From assembly GCA_965649545.1 (NCBI GenBank), contig CBFGLF010000091.1, forward strand, positions 1 through 7,068: a DNA stretch of 7,068 nt. The letters are read 5' to 3'. Below, piece after piece: positions 1 through 6,573 of the stretch. The notes under the pieces were generated by a model, which did no database searches, had not been told where the DNA came from, and saw only the letters and a program-made list of their open reading frames with translations. Position 1 is the first letter of the stretch; each line of letters starts with the position of its first letter. The stretch comes from CABHOJ01 sp965649545 (GTDB lineage Bacteria > Pseudomonadota > Gammaproteobacteria > Burkholderiales > Methylophilaceae). The position numbers and the translations under genes are program-made.

Positions 1-334
1 GCAATTCCTCGGTGATGCGCTGGCTGTCGCGAGGTTTTGGGCCGGGATCGCTCCAGCCGTAACCTGCCCGGTCATAGCTGCATACCCGCGTATCGGCCTT
101 GAGCGATTTTTGCACGCTGGCCCAATGCGATGACCAATCCCCAAGCCCGGCTTCCAGGATCACCGCAGGACTGCCGGTACCTTCGCAATGCAGGTGAAGT
201 TTATAGCCGCCTAGGTCGATACGCTGGCCGGGCGCGGGGATGTCGTAAAAGCTCTCTTCGGCGTGCAGGAAACCCGCGACTAGCATCAGGCCGGTCGCAA
301 TGGTTATCCGTAGGCGTTTCGACGTTGCATTCAT
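1..334 (-). CDS. Secreted alpha/beta-fold hydrolase, 5' part only
   Basis: The - strand is open from an ATG at 334 to the left edge (111 whole codons, no stop), so only the N-terminal part is present. Residues 1-25 look like a signal peptide: basic start (K6, R7, R9), hydrophobic stretch about 10-23, and a likely cut after Ala25, which suggests export. The remainder resembles the beginning of an alpha/beta hydrolase: a strand ending in EAGLGDWSSHW (61-71), where the oxyanion-hole loop normally lies, then VCSYDRAGYGWSD (84-96), the typical loop after strand beta-4. The nucleophile elbow (G-x-S-x-G) and the other catalytic residues would lie beyond the edge, so substrate and activity cannot be assigned. 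A GGTGAG stretch five bases ahead of the ATG is a modest ribosome-binding site. The gene is divergent from the tRNA-Leu/tig operon and has no evident tie to proteolysis. The fold is fairly sure; the specific function is unknown. Confidence 0.8.
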   Translation of the reverse strand, partial: MNATSKRLRITIATGLMLVAGFLHAEESFYDIPAPGQRIDLGGYKLHLHCEGTGSPAVILEAGLGDWSSHWASVQKSLKADTRVCSYDRAGYGWSDPGPKPRDSQRITEEL

Positions 335-420
335 GGTCTCACCGAGGTGGATACGCGCTGTCCGCAGCATGGGGTCGAACCGGGCGTCTTCGGTCCTTGC
401 CCGCCGTGCATCACCAGCGG

Positions 421-487
421 TAGCGTCGGGTTCGGGCGGGACGCTAAAGGTTTTCGCTAGTGCGGCACTTGGGATACAATAGCGTCC
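421..487. repeat. Three copies of TAGCGTC in alternating orientation
   Basis: TAGCGTC occurs at 421-427 and 480-486, with its complement GACGCTA between them at 440-446. The middle copy can pair with either flank: 7 bp with the left (12-nt loop), or 8 bp with the right (GGACGCTA 439-446 with TAGCGTCC 480-487). The right copy overlaps the last base of the candidate -10 box at 475-480. This could be an operator array or alternative hairpins in the divergent promoter region. Any single 7-bp match is expected by chance in a region this size; only the triple arrangement is suggestive. Confidence 0.35.
452..480 (+). promoter_or_regulatory. Possible sigma70 promoter for tRNA-Leu and tig
   Basis: TACAAT at 475-480 matches the -10 consensus at five of six positions. 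The hexamer 17 bases upstream, TTTCGC at 452-457, is a poor -35. It is the best housekeeping-type candidate I see between the divergent hydrolase and tRNA-Leu, and would put the transcript start near 487, about 80 bases ahead of the tRNA. No heat-shock type promoter (CTTGAA with CCCCAT) is visible in this stretch. Confidence 0.3.
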
Positions 488-567
488 TTTGAGAAATTTG
501 TCTTGATTCGCGATCCGAGTCGTCTAGCGCGACCGCAGGATCCTCGAAAGACAATGTACATGAACCT

Positions 568-652
568 GCGAAAGTGGCGGAATTGGTAGACGCACTGGAT
601 TTAGGTTCCAGCGCCGCAAGGCGTGAGAGTTCGAGTCTCTCCTTTCGCACCA
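568..652 (+). tRNA. tRNA-Leu (anticodon UAG)
   Basis: A complete class II tRNA with encoded CCA. The acceptor stem pairs GCGAAAG (568-574) with CTTTCGC (642-648), followed by ACCA (649-652). The anticodon stem pairs CTGGA (595-599) with TCCAG (607-611) around loop TTTAGGT, giving anticodon TAG at 602-604, which reads CUA and other CUN leucine codons. A variable arm of the GCC-GCAA-GGC type (about 613-622) is the leucine class II hallmark. The T arm pairs GAGAG (625-629) with CTCTC (637-641) around TTCGAGT. It closely resembles E. coli tRNA-Leu(UAG). The tig start is 26 bases downstream with no terminator between, so the tRNA is probably cut from the 5' end of the tig transcript. Confidence 0.97.
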
Positions 653-666
653 ACCCCTTAAGATTT

Positions 667-673
667 GAGGAAG
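667..673 (+). promoter_or_regulatory. Ribosome-binding site that fixes the tig start
   Basis: GAGGAAG at 667-673 lies just ahead of ATG 679 at normal spacing. This supports 679 as the start of trigger factor over the in-frame GTG at 574, which lies inside tRNA-Leu. Confidence 0.8.
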
Positions 674-678
674 ACAGC

Positions 679-1983
679 ATGGCAGCAACCGTTGAAACGA
701 TTAGCAATCTGGAGCGCCGTATCACCGTCACGGTCCCAATGAAGCCGCTTGAAGAGGAAGTGAATCAGCGCATCAACCGCTTGGCACGTACCGTCAAGCT
801 GGCTGGCTTCCGTCCAGGCAAGGTGCCGCTGAAACTGGTTCAGCAGCAATACGGCGCGCAAGTGCGTGACGAAGTGCTGGCCAACGCCGTCGAGCGCAGT
901 TTTTCCGACGCTGTGGAAGAGAACAAGCTGCGTGTGGCTGGCTTCCCCAATATCGAACACAAGCCTTTCGCTGAAGCCGAAGAGCAGTTCGAATATACCG
1001 CGACCTTCGAAGTCTTCCCGGAAATCGTCATCGGCGACCTGAGCAAGAGCAAGATCGAACGCCCCGTGCTGGAAGTCGGCGAAGCTGACGTCAAGAAGAC
1101 GCTGGACGTGTTGCAGAAACAGCGCGCCACGTTCGAGCCGGTCAAGCGCGCCTCTAAGAAAGGCGATCGCGTCAACATCGTCCTGCGTGCGCTGATCAAT
1201 GGTGAGGAAGTCGAAAGCACTGGCGAACAGGGTCTGAATCTGGTGCTGGGTGAAGGTGGCCGTGTGCAGGCGTTCGACGACAACATGATCGGCAGCAAGC
1301 CGGGCGCGACCAAGACCTTCGATATCACCTATCCTGAAGACCATCAGCCTGAACAATTGGCCGGCAAGACGGTCACATATGAAGTGACTTTCAATACCAT
1401 CGAACAACCTAAGTTGCCTGAGATCGATGCCGAGTTCGCCAAGACCCTAGGTGTGGAAGACGGCGACGTCGAAAAGATGAAAGCCGAGATCAAGGCCAGC
1501 CTATCCCAGGAAGTGGAGAAGCGCGTGCGTCTTAAGCTCAAGGAACAGGCATTCGAGGCCCTGATCGAAGCGGCCAAGCTCGAGTTACCGAAGGCAGTCA
1601 TCGGTGCCGAAACCAATCGCCTGATGCAAATGATGCAGAACAATCTGCAGCAACGTGGCATGGACGTCAGCAACGTCAACCTGGAACCGGCATTGTTCGA
1701 AGACCAGGCCAAGCGTAACGCCACCCTGCGTCTGGTACTGGGCGAGGTGGTCAACAAGCACCAGTTGCAGGCAAATGCCGAGCAGGTGCGTGCCATGGTC
1801 GAACAGTTCGCTCAGAGCTACGAGCGCCCGGAAGATGTCATCCGTTATTACTATGACGATCCTAAGCGCCTGGATGAACCAGCTGCGCTGGCGACGGAAG
1901 AGAATGTGGTGAACTGGGTGCTGGAAGCGGCCAAGGTCACCGACAAGAAAGTCAAATTCGACGACCTGATGGGGAATGCTTAA
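679..1983 (+). CDS. tig: Trigger factor, ribosome-associated chaperone
   Basis: 434 residues, close to the E. coli length (432). Trigger factor docks beside the ribosome exit tunnel and shields nascent chains in the cytosol. The N-terminal ribosome-binding domain (about 1-115) carries the docking signature GFRPGKVP at 43-50. An FKBP-like peptidyl-prolyl isomerase domain follows (about 155-245), then the helical chaperone arms to the end, including a conserved YERPEDVIRYYYDDP-type segment. Start 679 is chosen because MAATVETISNLERR aligns with known trigger factor N-termini and has its own ribosome-binding site; an upstream in-frame GTG at 574 would translate the tRNA-Leu gene. Oddity: the usual D-F-T/E-G motif of the isomerase site is replaced by V168-L169-R170-A171, and the I-P-G-F loop reads V-Q-A-F (196-199), so isomerase activity may be weak or lost while the chaperone parts look intact. 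The stop overlaps the clpP start by one base. Confidence 0.97.
   Translation: MAATVETISNLERRITVTVPMKPLEEEVNQRINRLARTVKLAGFRPGKVPLKLVQQQYGAQVRDEVLANAVERSFSDAVEENKLRVAGFPNIEHKPFAEAEEQFEYTATFEVFPEIVIGDLSKSKIERPVLEVGEADVKKTLDVLQKQRATFEPVKRASKKGDRVNIVLRALINGEEVESTGEQGLNLVLGEGGRVQAFDDNMIGSKPGATKTFDITYPEDHQPEQLAGKTVTYEVTFNTIEQPKLPEIDAEFAKTLGVEDGDVEKMKAEIKASLSQEVEKRVRLKLKEQAFEALIEAAKLELPKAVIGAETNRLMQMMQNNLQQRGMDVSNVNLEPALFEDQAKRNATLRLVLGEVVNKHQLQANAEQVRAMVEQFAQSYERPEDVIRYYYDDPKRLDEPAALATEENVVNWVLEAAKVTDKKVKFDDLMGNA
1971..1975 (+). promoter_or_regulatory. clpP ribosome-binding site inside the tig 3' end
   Basis: GGGGA at 1971-1975 sits seven bases ahead of ATG 1983, within the last codons of tig. It supports 1983 over the second in-frame ATG at 1989 and implies that ribosomes finishing tig can reinitiate on clpP. 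Confidence 0.7.
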
Positions 1984-2609
1984 TGAGCATGCAAAGCCAG
2001 TGGGAACCTCAAGGCCTGGGTTATATCCCCATGGTCATCGAGCAAAGCGGCCGTGGTGAACGCGCCTACGATATCTATTCGCGCCTGCTCAAGGAGCGCG
2101 TGATCTTCCTCGTAGGCCCGGTGAACGACATGACCGCCAACCTGGTGGTGGCGCAACTGCTGTTCCTCGAAGCGGAGAATCCGGACAAGGATATCTCGCT
2201 CTACATCAATTCCCCGGGCGGCTCAGTGACGGCCGGCATGGCGATCTACGATACGATGCAATTCATCAAGCCTGATGTCAGCACGCTATGTATCGGACAG
2301 GCCGCCAGCATGGGGTCGCTGTTGTTGACCGCTGGCGCCAAGGGCAAGCGTTACTGCCTGCCGAACTCCCGCGTGATGATCCATCAGCCACTGGGTGGCT
2401 TTCAAGGCCAGGCTTCGGACATCGAGATCCACGCTAAGGAGATCCTTTACCTGCGCGAGAAGCTCAACGGTATCCTGGCATCACACACTGGCCAGCCCGT
2501 GAAGAACATCGAGCGTGATACCGACCGCGACAACTTCATGAGCGCGGATCAATCCGTGGCTTACGGCCTGGTGGATAAGGTCATTGCCAACCGTGCGGAT
2601 GCCGCATAA
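1983..2609 (+). CDS. clpP: ATP-dependent Clp protease, proteolytic subunit ClpP
   Basis: 208 residues, matching the usual ClpP precursor length. ClpP forms a barrel of two stacked heptameric rings and cleaves polypeptides fed in by the unfoldase ClpX (or ClpA where present). The serine-protease triad is intact: Ser109 in GQAASMGS, His134 in MIHQP and Asp183 in ERDTDRDN, each two residues before the E. coli positions (111, 136, 185). The SPGGSVTAGMAIYDTM segment (77-92) carries the glycine-rich oxyanion-hole region. The first dozen or so residues (up to about GLGYIP) correspond to the propeptide that E. coli ClpP removes by self-cleavage. The start overlaps the tig stop as TAATG, indicating translational coupling; clpX follows after 36 bp with no promoter or terminator seen. 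This is a canonical ClpP with nothing missing. Confidence 0.98.
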   Translation: MSMQSQWEPQGLGYIPMVIEQSGRGERAYDIYSRLLKERVIFLVGPVNDMTANLVVAQLLFLEAENPDKDISLYINSPGGSVTAGMAIYDTMQFIKPDVSTLCIGQAASMGSLLLTAGAKGKRYCLPNSRVMIHQPLGGFQGQASDIEIHAKEILYLREKLNGILASHTGQPVKNIERDTDRDNFMSADQSVAYGLVDKVIANRADAA

Positions 2610-2645
2610 CATTACTACGTCTGTATCAAGTTCTAGGATAGTTTC

Positions 2646-3914
2646 ATGACGACCAAGGCCGATGGCGAAAAATTACTGTACTGCTCTTTTTGCGGTAAAA
2701 GCCAGCACGAAGTCAGGAAACTGATCGCAGGTCCTTCCGTGTTCATCTGCGATGAATGCGTGGACCTTTGCAACGACATCATTCGCGAAGAAGTGCAGGA
2801 CGAGAACGGCCTGAAGTCGCGCGACAACAACCTCCCGACACCCAAAGAGATCTGCACGATCCTCGACCAGTATGTGATCGGCCAGACCCAGGCCAAGAAG
2901 AACCTGGCTGTGGCGGTCTATAACCACTACAAGCGCCTGGATCAGACAGCGAACAAGGACGATGTCGAGATCGCCAAGAGCAATATCCTGCTGATCGGGC
3001 CTACCGGCTCAGGCAAGACGTTGCTGGCTCAGACATTGGCCAGATTGCTGGACGTGCCTTTCGTCATGGCGGACGCCACCACGCTGACCGAAGCGGGTTA
3101 CGTGGGTGAGGATGTCGAGAACATCATGCAAAAGCTGTTGCAGAAGTGCGACTACGAGATCGAGAAGGCCCAGCGCGGCATTGTGTATATCGACGAGATC
3201 GACAAGATCTCGCGCAAGTCCGACAACCCATCCATCACGCGTGACGTGTCGGGTGAGGGTGTGCAGCAAGCCTTACTCAAGCTCATCGAAGGTACGGTCG
3301 CTTCCGTACCACCCCAAGGCGGTCGCAAGCATCCGAACCAGGAGTTCGTGCAGCTGGATACCACCAACATCCTGTTTATTTGCGGCGGAGCATTCGACGG
3401 CCTGGAAAAGATTATCCGCAATCGTTCGGAAAAAGGCGGCATCGGCTTCGGTGCCGAGGTCAAGAGCAAGGACGATGCACGCGCCGTGGGTGAAGTGCTG
3501 CGCGATGTCGAGCCTGAAGATCTGATCAAGTTCGGTCTGATCCCGGAATTCGTGGGTCGTCTGCCAGCCGTCGCTACGCTGGAATCCTTGGATGAGCCGG
3601 CGCTCATGAAGATATTGGTCGAGCCAAAGAACGCGCTGACCAAGCAATACAGCAAGCTGTTCAAGATGGAAGGGGTCGAACTCGAGTTCCGTGATTCCGC
3701 CCTTGAACTCATCGCCAAGAAAGCGCTTGAGAGAAAGACCGGCGCACGTGGTCTGCGGTCCATCATGGAACATGCCTTACTTGAGATCATGTTCGATCTG
3801 CCGTCCTTGCCCAACCTCAGCAAGGTGGTGGTCGATGACGGTGTGATTAGTGGCGACACTCCACCCATTTTGATTTATTCTGAACAAGCACGATTGGCTG
3901 AATCTGCCAGCTAA
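2646..3914 (+). CDS. clpX: ATP-dependent unfoldase ClpX
   Basis: 422 residues, the normal length. ClpX is a hexameric AAA+ ring that recognises tagged or damaged proteins, unfolds them and threads them into ClpP. The N-terminal zinc-binding domain has C13-x2-C16 and C35-x2-C38, which binds adaptors and substrates. The AAA+ module shows Walker A GPTGSGKT (118-125), pore-1 loop GYVG (151-154), Walker B IVYIDEID (179-186), RKH pore loop (227-229) and sensor II GARGLR (366-371). The IGF loop at 266-268 is the ClpP-docking tripeptide, consistent with clpP directly upstream. AGGA at 2635-2638, seven bases before the ATG, is the ribosome-binding site. No promoter is evident in the 36-bp gap, so it is expected to be expressed with tig and clpP. 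All key residues are present. Confidence 0.98.
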   Translation: MTTKADGEKLLYCSFCGKSQHEVRKLIAGPSVFICDECVDLCNDIIREEVQDENGLKSRDNNLPTPKEICTILDQYVIGQTQAKKNLAVAVYNHYKRLDQTANKDDVEIAKSNILLIGPTGSGKTLLAQTLARLLDVPFVMADATTLTEAGYVGEDVENIMQKLLQKCDYEIEKAQRGIVYIDEIDKISRKSDNPSITRDVSGEGVQQALLKLIEGTVASVPPQGGRKHPNQEFVQLDTTNILFICGGAFDGLEKIIRNRSEKGGIGFGAEVKSKDDARAVGEVLRDVEPEDLIKFGLIPEFVGRLPAVATLESLDEPALMKILVEPKNALTKQYSKLFKMEGVELEFRDSALELIAKKALERKTGARGLRSIMEHALLEIMFDLPSLPNLSKVVVDDGVISGDTPPILIYSEQARLAESAS

Positions 3915-3935
3915 CTGATCCAGCCAGTCTGCTTT

Positions 3936-3980
3936 TTGCAGATGGCTACTTGAATCGTCTGAGTCGGTCCCCATCTGCAA
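3936..3980. repeat. Perfect 10-bp inverted repeat around the lon promoter
   Basis: TTGCAGATGG (3936-3945) is exactly complementary to CCATCTGCAA (3971-3980), with 25 bases between. A 10-bp perfect match is not expected by chance in a 115-bp gap. The left arm ends three bases before the -35 box of the lon heat-shock promoter, and the right arm includes most of its -10 box. The arm centres are 35 bp apart. In clpX read-through RNA the arms could form a hairpin; in DNA they could be two half-sites of a regulator. It lacks a U-tract after the right arm, so it is not a standard intrinsic terminator. Confidence 0.7.
3949..3976 (+). promoter_or_regulatory. Heat-shock (sigma32) promoter of lon
   Basis: CTTGAA at 3949-3954, 14 bases, then CCCCATCT at 3969-3976. 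This is close to the E. coli sigma32 consensus (CTTGAAA, 13-14 bases, CCCCATnT): only the seventh base of the -35 differs. Transcription would start around 3982-3985, leaving a leader of about 45 bases before the lon ATG at 4030. E. coli lon is also a sigma32 gene, which supports the assignment. I see no good sigma70 promoter in this gap. Confidence 0.87.
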
Positions 3981-3986
3981 GCTATG

Positions 3987-4004
3987 CGGCGCGGTATATC
4001 GCCG
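3987..4004 (+). other. Small hairpin at the 5' end of the lon leader
   Basis: CGGCG (3987-3991) can pair with CGCCG (4000-4004) across an 8-base AT-rich loop. It would lie within the first few bases of a transcript from the heat-shock promoter and ends about 15 bases before the lon ribosome-binding site (AGGG at 4019-4022). It may protect the 5' end; a temperature-sensing role is not supported because the hairpin does not cover the ribosome-binding site. Confidence 0.35.
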
Positions 4005-4029
4005 TGCCATATCTACTTAGGGTCTACTC

Positions 4030-6465
4030 ATGACAGAACAAACTTTACCGGCTTTCTCCCCAGACTCCGATTTGCTGCCATTGCTGCCATTGCGCGACGT
4101 GGTGGTTTATCCGCATCTGGTCATTCCGCTGTTTGTTGGCCGGGCCAAATCTGTCCGCGCGCTGGAACTGGCATCCGAGCATAACAAACAGATCCTGTTG
4201 GTAGCCCAGAAGTCGCCGAATGAAGACGAGCCAAGCGCCTCGGATCTCTACCATGTCGGCACCATCGCCACCGTACTGCAGATGCTGAAGTTGCCTGACG
4301 GTACCGTGAAGGTGCTGGTTGAGGGGGTGCATCGCGCCAAAGTATCCGAATTCATCGAGACCAGTGATTGCTTCGCCGCCAAGGCTGAGCGTATCGAACA
4401 TTCGCCGCATGACGACAGTGAGACCCAGGCGCTGATGCGCACGGTCTTCACGCAGTTCGACCAATACGTCAAACTCAACAAGAAGATCCCGCCGGAGATC
4501 CTGACCTCGCTCGCCACCATCGACGATGCCGGTCGCCTGGCAGATACCATCACCGCGCATCTTTCACTGAAGCTGGAAGAAAAGCAGAGGATCCTGGAGA
4601 TGTTCAGCGTGACTGAGCGCCTTGAACATCTACTGAGCCTGCTGGAAGCCGAGATCGATATCCTGCAGGTCGAAAAGCGCATCCGTGGCCGCGTCAAGCG
4701 CCAGATGGAAAAGAGCCAGCGCGAGTACTACCTCAATGAGCAGGTGAAGGCGATCCAGAAGGAACTCGGCGAACAGGACGAGAATGCGGATATCGAAGAG
4801 CTCGAGAAACGCATCAAATCCGCACGCATGCCGAAAGAGGCCTTGAACAAGGTTAATGCGGAGATGAAGAAACTGAAGATGATGTCGCCGATGTCCGCAG
4901 AAGCCACCGTCGTCCGTAACTACATCGAAACCCTGACCAACCTGCCTTGGAAGAAAAAGACCAAGATCAGCCAGGATCTGCTGGCGGCTGAAGCTGTCCT
5001 CGACGCCGACCATTACGGTCTGGAGAAGGTCAAGGAGCGCATCGTCGAGTACCTCGCGGTACAGCAGCGTGTCGACAAGCTGAAAGCACCTATCCTCTGC
5101 CTGGTTGGCCCACCCGGTGTCGGCAAGACCTCGCTCGGCCAGAGTATCGCGAAAGCGGTCAACCGCAAGTTCGTGCGTGTCGCCCTGGGCGGCGTGCGCG
5201 ACGAATCGGAGATTCGCGGTCACCGCCGTACCTATATCGGCTCCATGCCCGGCAAGGTGCTGCAGAGCATGAGCAAGGTCGGCGTCAAGAACCCGCTGTT
5301 CCTGCTGGATGAAGTCGACAAGATGGGCCAGGATTTCCGTGGCGATCCATCGTCCGCGTTGCTGGAGGTGCTGGATCCCGAGCAGAACCATACTTTCGTC
5401 GACCATTACGTCGAGGTCGAATATGACCTCTCGGACGTCATGTTCGTTGCGACGGCCAACTCGCTGAATATCCCTGCACCGTTGCTGGACCGCATGGAAG
5501 TGATCCGTCTGGCCGGCTACACGGAAGATGAAAAGGTCAACATCGCCATGCGGTATCTGCTGCCCAAGCAGCTGAAGACCCATGGATTGAAGGAGACCGA
5601 GATCAGCATCTCGGAAGCGACTATCCGCGATGTCGTCCGCTATTACACCCGTGAAGCGGGTGTGCGTAGCCTGGACCGTGAGATCTCCAAGATCTCGCGC
5701 AAGGTGGTCAAGGAGTTGTTGACCAGCAAGACCAAATCGACCAAGGCCCCACGTAAAGTCACGGTCACGCCCAAGACGCTTGAGAAATACCTCGGCGTGC
5801 ATCGATTCGATTACGGCGTCGCTGCCAAAGATAATCAGGTCGGACAGGTCACGGGTCTGGCATGGACGGAAGTCGGTGGTGAGCTGTTGACCATCGAATC
5901 CGTGCTGTTGCCCGGCAAGGGCAAAGTCATCACGACCGGTAAGCTGGGCGAGGTGATGCAGGAATCCATTCAGGCGGCCATGAGTGTGGTGCGCAGCCGT
6001 GCGAAGCGTCTTGGCATCGCTGAAGACTTCTACGAAAAGAACGACATCCACATCCACTTGCCGGAAGGGGCCACCCCGAAGGACGGGCCAAGTGCCGGTA
6101 TCGCGATCACCACGGCACTGGTGTCCGTCTTGGCGAATATCCCTGTCAGGGCGGATGTTGCGATGACCGGAGAGATCACCTTGCGCGGTGAAGTGTTGCC
6201 GATCGGCGGTCTCAAGGAGAAGCTCCTGGCGGCGCATCGTGGCGGCATCAAGACCGTGCTGATCCCTGAGCAGAACGTCAAGGATCTGGTGGAGATTCCG
6301 GAAAATATCAAGAATTACCTGGAGATCCACCCGGTGAAGTGGATCGACGAAGTATTAGGGTTTGCATTGGAGCGTGTACCAACCGAAGTGGATGGCGTAG
6401 TGCCAGTGACGGAAGTCGCATCGGACAGCAACACCACCGAAGCGCCTTCCGTGACCAAGCATTAA
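4030..6465 (+). CDS. lon: ATP-dependent Lon protease
   Basis: 811 residues, the usual size of a LonA-type enzyme. Lon is a cytosolic hexamer that unfolds and degrades misfolded and short-lived regulatory proteins. The N-terminal substrate-binding domain begins with LPLLPLRDVVVYPHLVIPLF (about 16-35) and continues through a long coiled region including EKRIRGRVKRQMEKSQREYY (about 216-235). The AAA+ module has Walker A GPPGVGKT (360-367) and Walker B LFLLDE (423-428). The protease domain has the Ser-Lys dyad: Ser688 in KDGPSAG and Lys731 in GGLKEKL, 43 residues apart as in E. coli (679 and 722). The last 25 or so residues form a Val/Ser/Thr-rich tail with no recognised motif. The ATG at 4030 has AGGG seven bases upstream. 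The gene has its own heat-shock promoter and is followed by a hairpin, so it appears to be a separate unit within the cluster, with possible read-through from clpX. Confidence 0.98.
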   Translation: MTEQTLPAFSPDSDLLPLLPLRDVVVYPHLVIPLFVGRAKSVRALELASEHNKQILLVAQKSPNEDEPSASDLYHVGTIATVLQMLKLPDGTVKVLVEGVHRAKVSEFIETSDCFAAKAERIEHSPHDDSETQALMRTVFTQFDQYVKLNKKIPPEILTSLATIDDAGRLADTITAHLSLKLEEKQRILEMFSVTERLEHLLSLLEAEIDILQVEKRIRGRVKRQMEKSQREYYLNEQVKAIQKELGEQDENADIEELEKRIKSARMPKEALNKVNAEMKKLKMMSPMSAEATVVRNYIETLTNLPWKKKTKISQDLLAAEAVLDADHYGLEKVKERIVEYLAVQQRVDKLKAPILCLVGPPGVGKTSLGQSIAKAVNRKFVRVALGGVRDESEIRGHRRTYIGSMPGKVLQSMSKVGVKNPLFLLDEVDKMGQDFRGDPSSALLEVLDPEQNHTFVDHYVEVEYDLSDVMFVATANSLNIPAPLLDRMEVIRLAGYTEDEKVNIAMRYLLPKQLKTHGLKETEISISEATIRDVVRYYTREAGVRSLDREISKISRKVVKELLTSKTKSTKAPRKVTVTPKTLEKYLGVHRFDYGVAAKDNQVGQVTGLAWTEVGGELLTIESVLLPGKGKVITTGKLGEVMQESIQAAMSVVRSRAKRLGIAEDFYEKNDIHIHLPEGATPKDGPSAGIAITTALVSVLANIPVRADVAMTGEITLRGEVLPIGGLKEKLLAAHRGGIKTVLIPEQNVKDLVEIPENIKNYLEIHPVKWIDEVLGFALERVPTEVDGVVPVTEVASDSNTTEAPSVTKH

Positions 6466-6475
6466 GCGCCGCACT

Positions 6476-6511
6476 AGGCCGGAAAAGGCTTGACACCGCC
6501 TTTCCCGGCTT
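6476..6511 (+). terminator. Hairpin after lon, possible terminator
   Basis: GCCGGAAAAGGC (6478-6489) pairs with GCCTTTCCCGGC (6498-6509), eleven pairs with one A-C mismatch, extendable by a G-U and an A-T pair to 6476 and 6511. The loop is 8 bases (6490-6497). It begins about 10 bases after the lon stop, a usual terminator position. It lacks a proper run of T after the stem (only TTGATAT), so termination may be partial, or it may mainly protect the lon mRNA 3' end. The loop holds the hup -35 box. Confidence 0.55.
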
Positions 6512-6519
6512 GATATAAA
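6490..6519 (+). promoter_or_regulatory. Strong sigma70 promoter of hup
   Basis: A perfect -35 TTGACA (6490-6495), 18 bases, then TATAAA (6514-6519), five of six -10 bases, preceded by TGA (6511-6513), which gives an extended -10 (TGnTATAAA). The start should be near 6526, about 48 bases ahead of the hup ATG. A promoter this strong fits an abundant protein such as HU. The -35 box occupies six of the eight loop bases of the post-lon hairpin. Confidence 0.85.
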
Positions 6520-6573
6520 GCTGGACACAGGGTCGCACCTGTTACTTCTTAATAATGTCGAAAGGGGATTCAT

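Noticed and set aside
421..454. Stem TAGCGTC/GACGCTA followed by TTTT as an intrinsic terminator
   Set aside because: The T run is four bases past the stem and short, and no + strand gene ends to the left; the gene there is on the - strand and reads away.
130..482. Two short + strand open frames (130-423 and 300-482) near the left edge
   Set aside because: They overlap the 5' part and upstream region of the - strand hydrolase, which has a signal peptide and fold motifs; the + frames resemble nothing known and are low-complexity in R, S and G.
502..531. TTGATT (503-508) as a -35 box for tRNA-Leu
   Set aside because: No acceptable -10 lies 16-18 bases downstream (the sequence there is TAGCGCG-like), and CTTGAT has no CCCCAT partner for a heat-shock promoter.
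568..652. tRNA-Leu as an integration site for a mobile element
   Set aside because: No integrase gene and no repeated copy of the tRNA 3' end are present in the window; the flanking cluster is conserved core sequence.
658..1407. Long - strand open frames opposite tig, and similar ones opposite clpX (3152-3868, 3273-3773)
   Set aside because: Shadows of the strongly biased coding strand; no family features, and they overlap genes supported by motifs throughout.
3983..4032. The lon leader as an RNA thermometer
   Set aside because: The only visible hairpin (3987-4004) does not pair with the ribosome-binding site at 4019-4022 or the start codon.
4630..6330. A 566-codon open frame on the - strand opposite lon
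   Set aside because: It lies fully antisense to a clearly real Lon gene, its amino-acid content mirrors the codon bias of that gene (rich in D, H, L, Q, R), and it shows no recognisable domain or ribosome-binding site.
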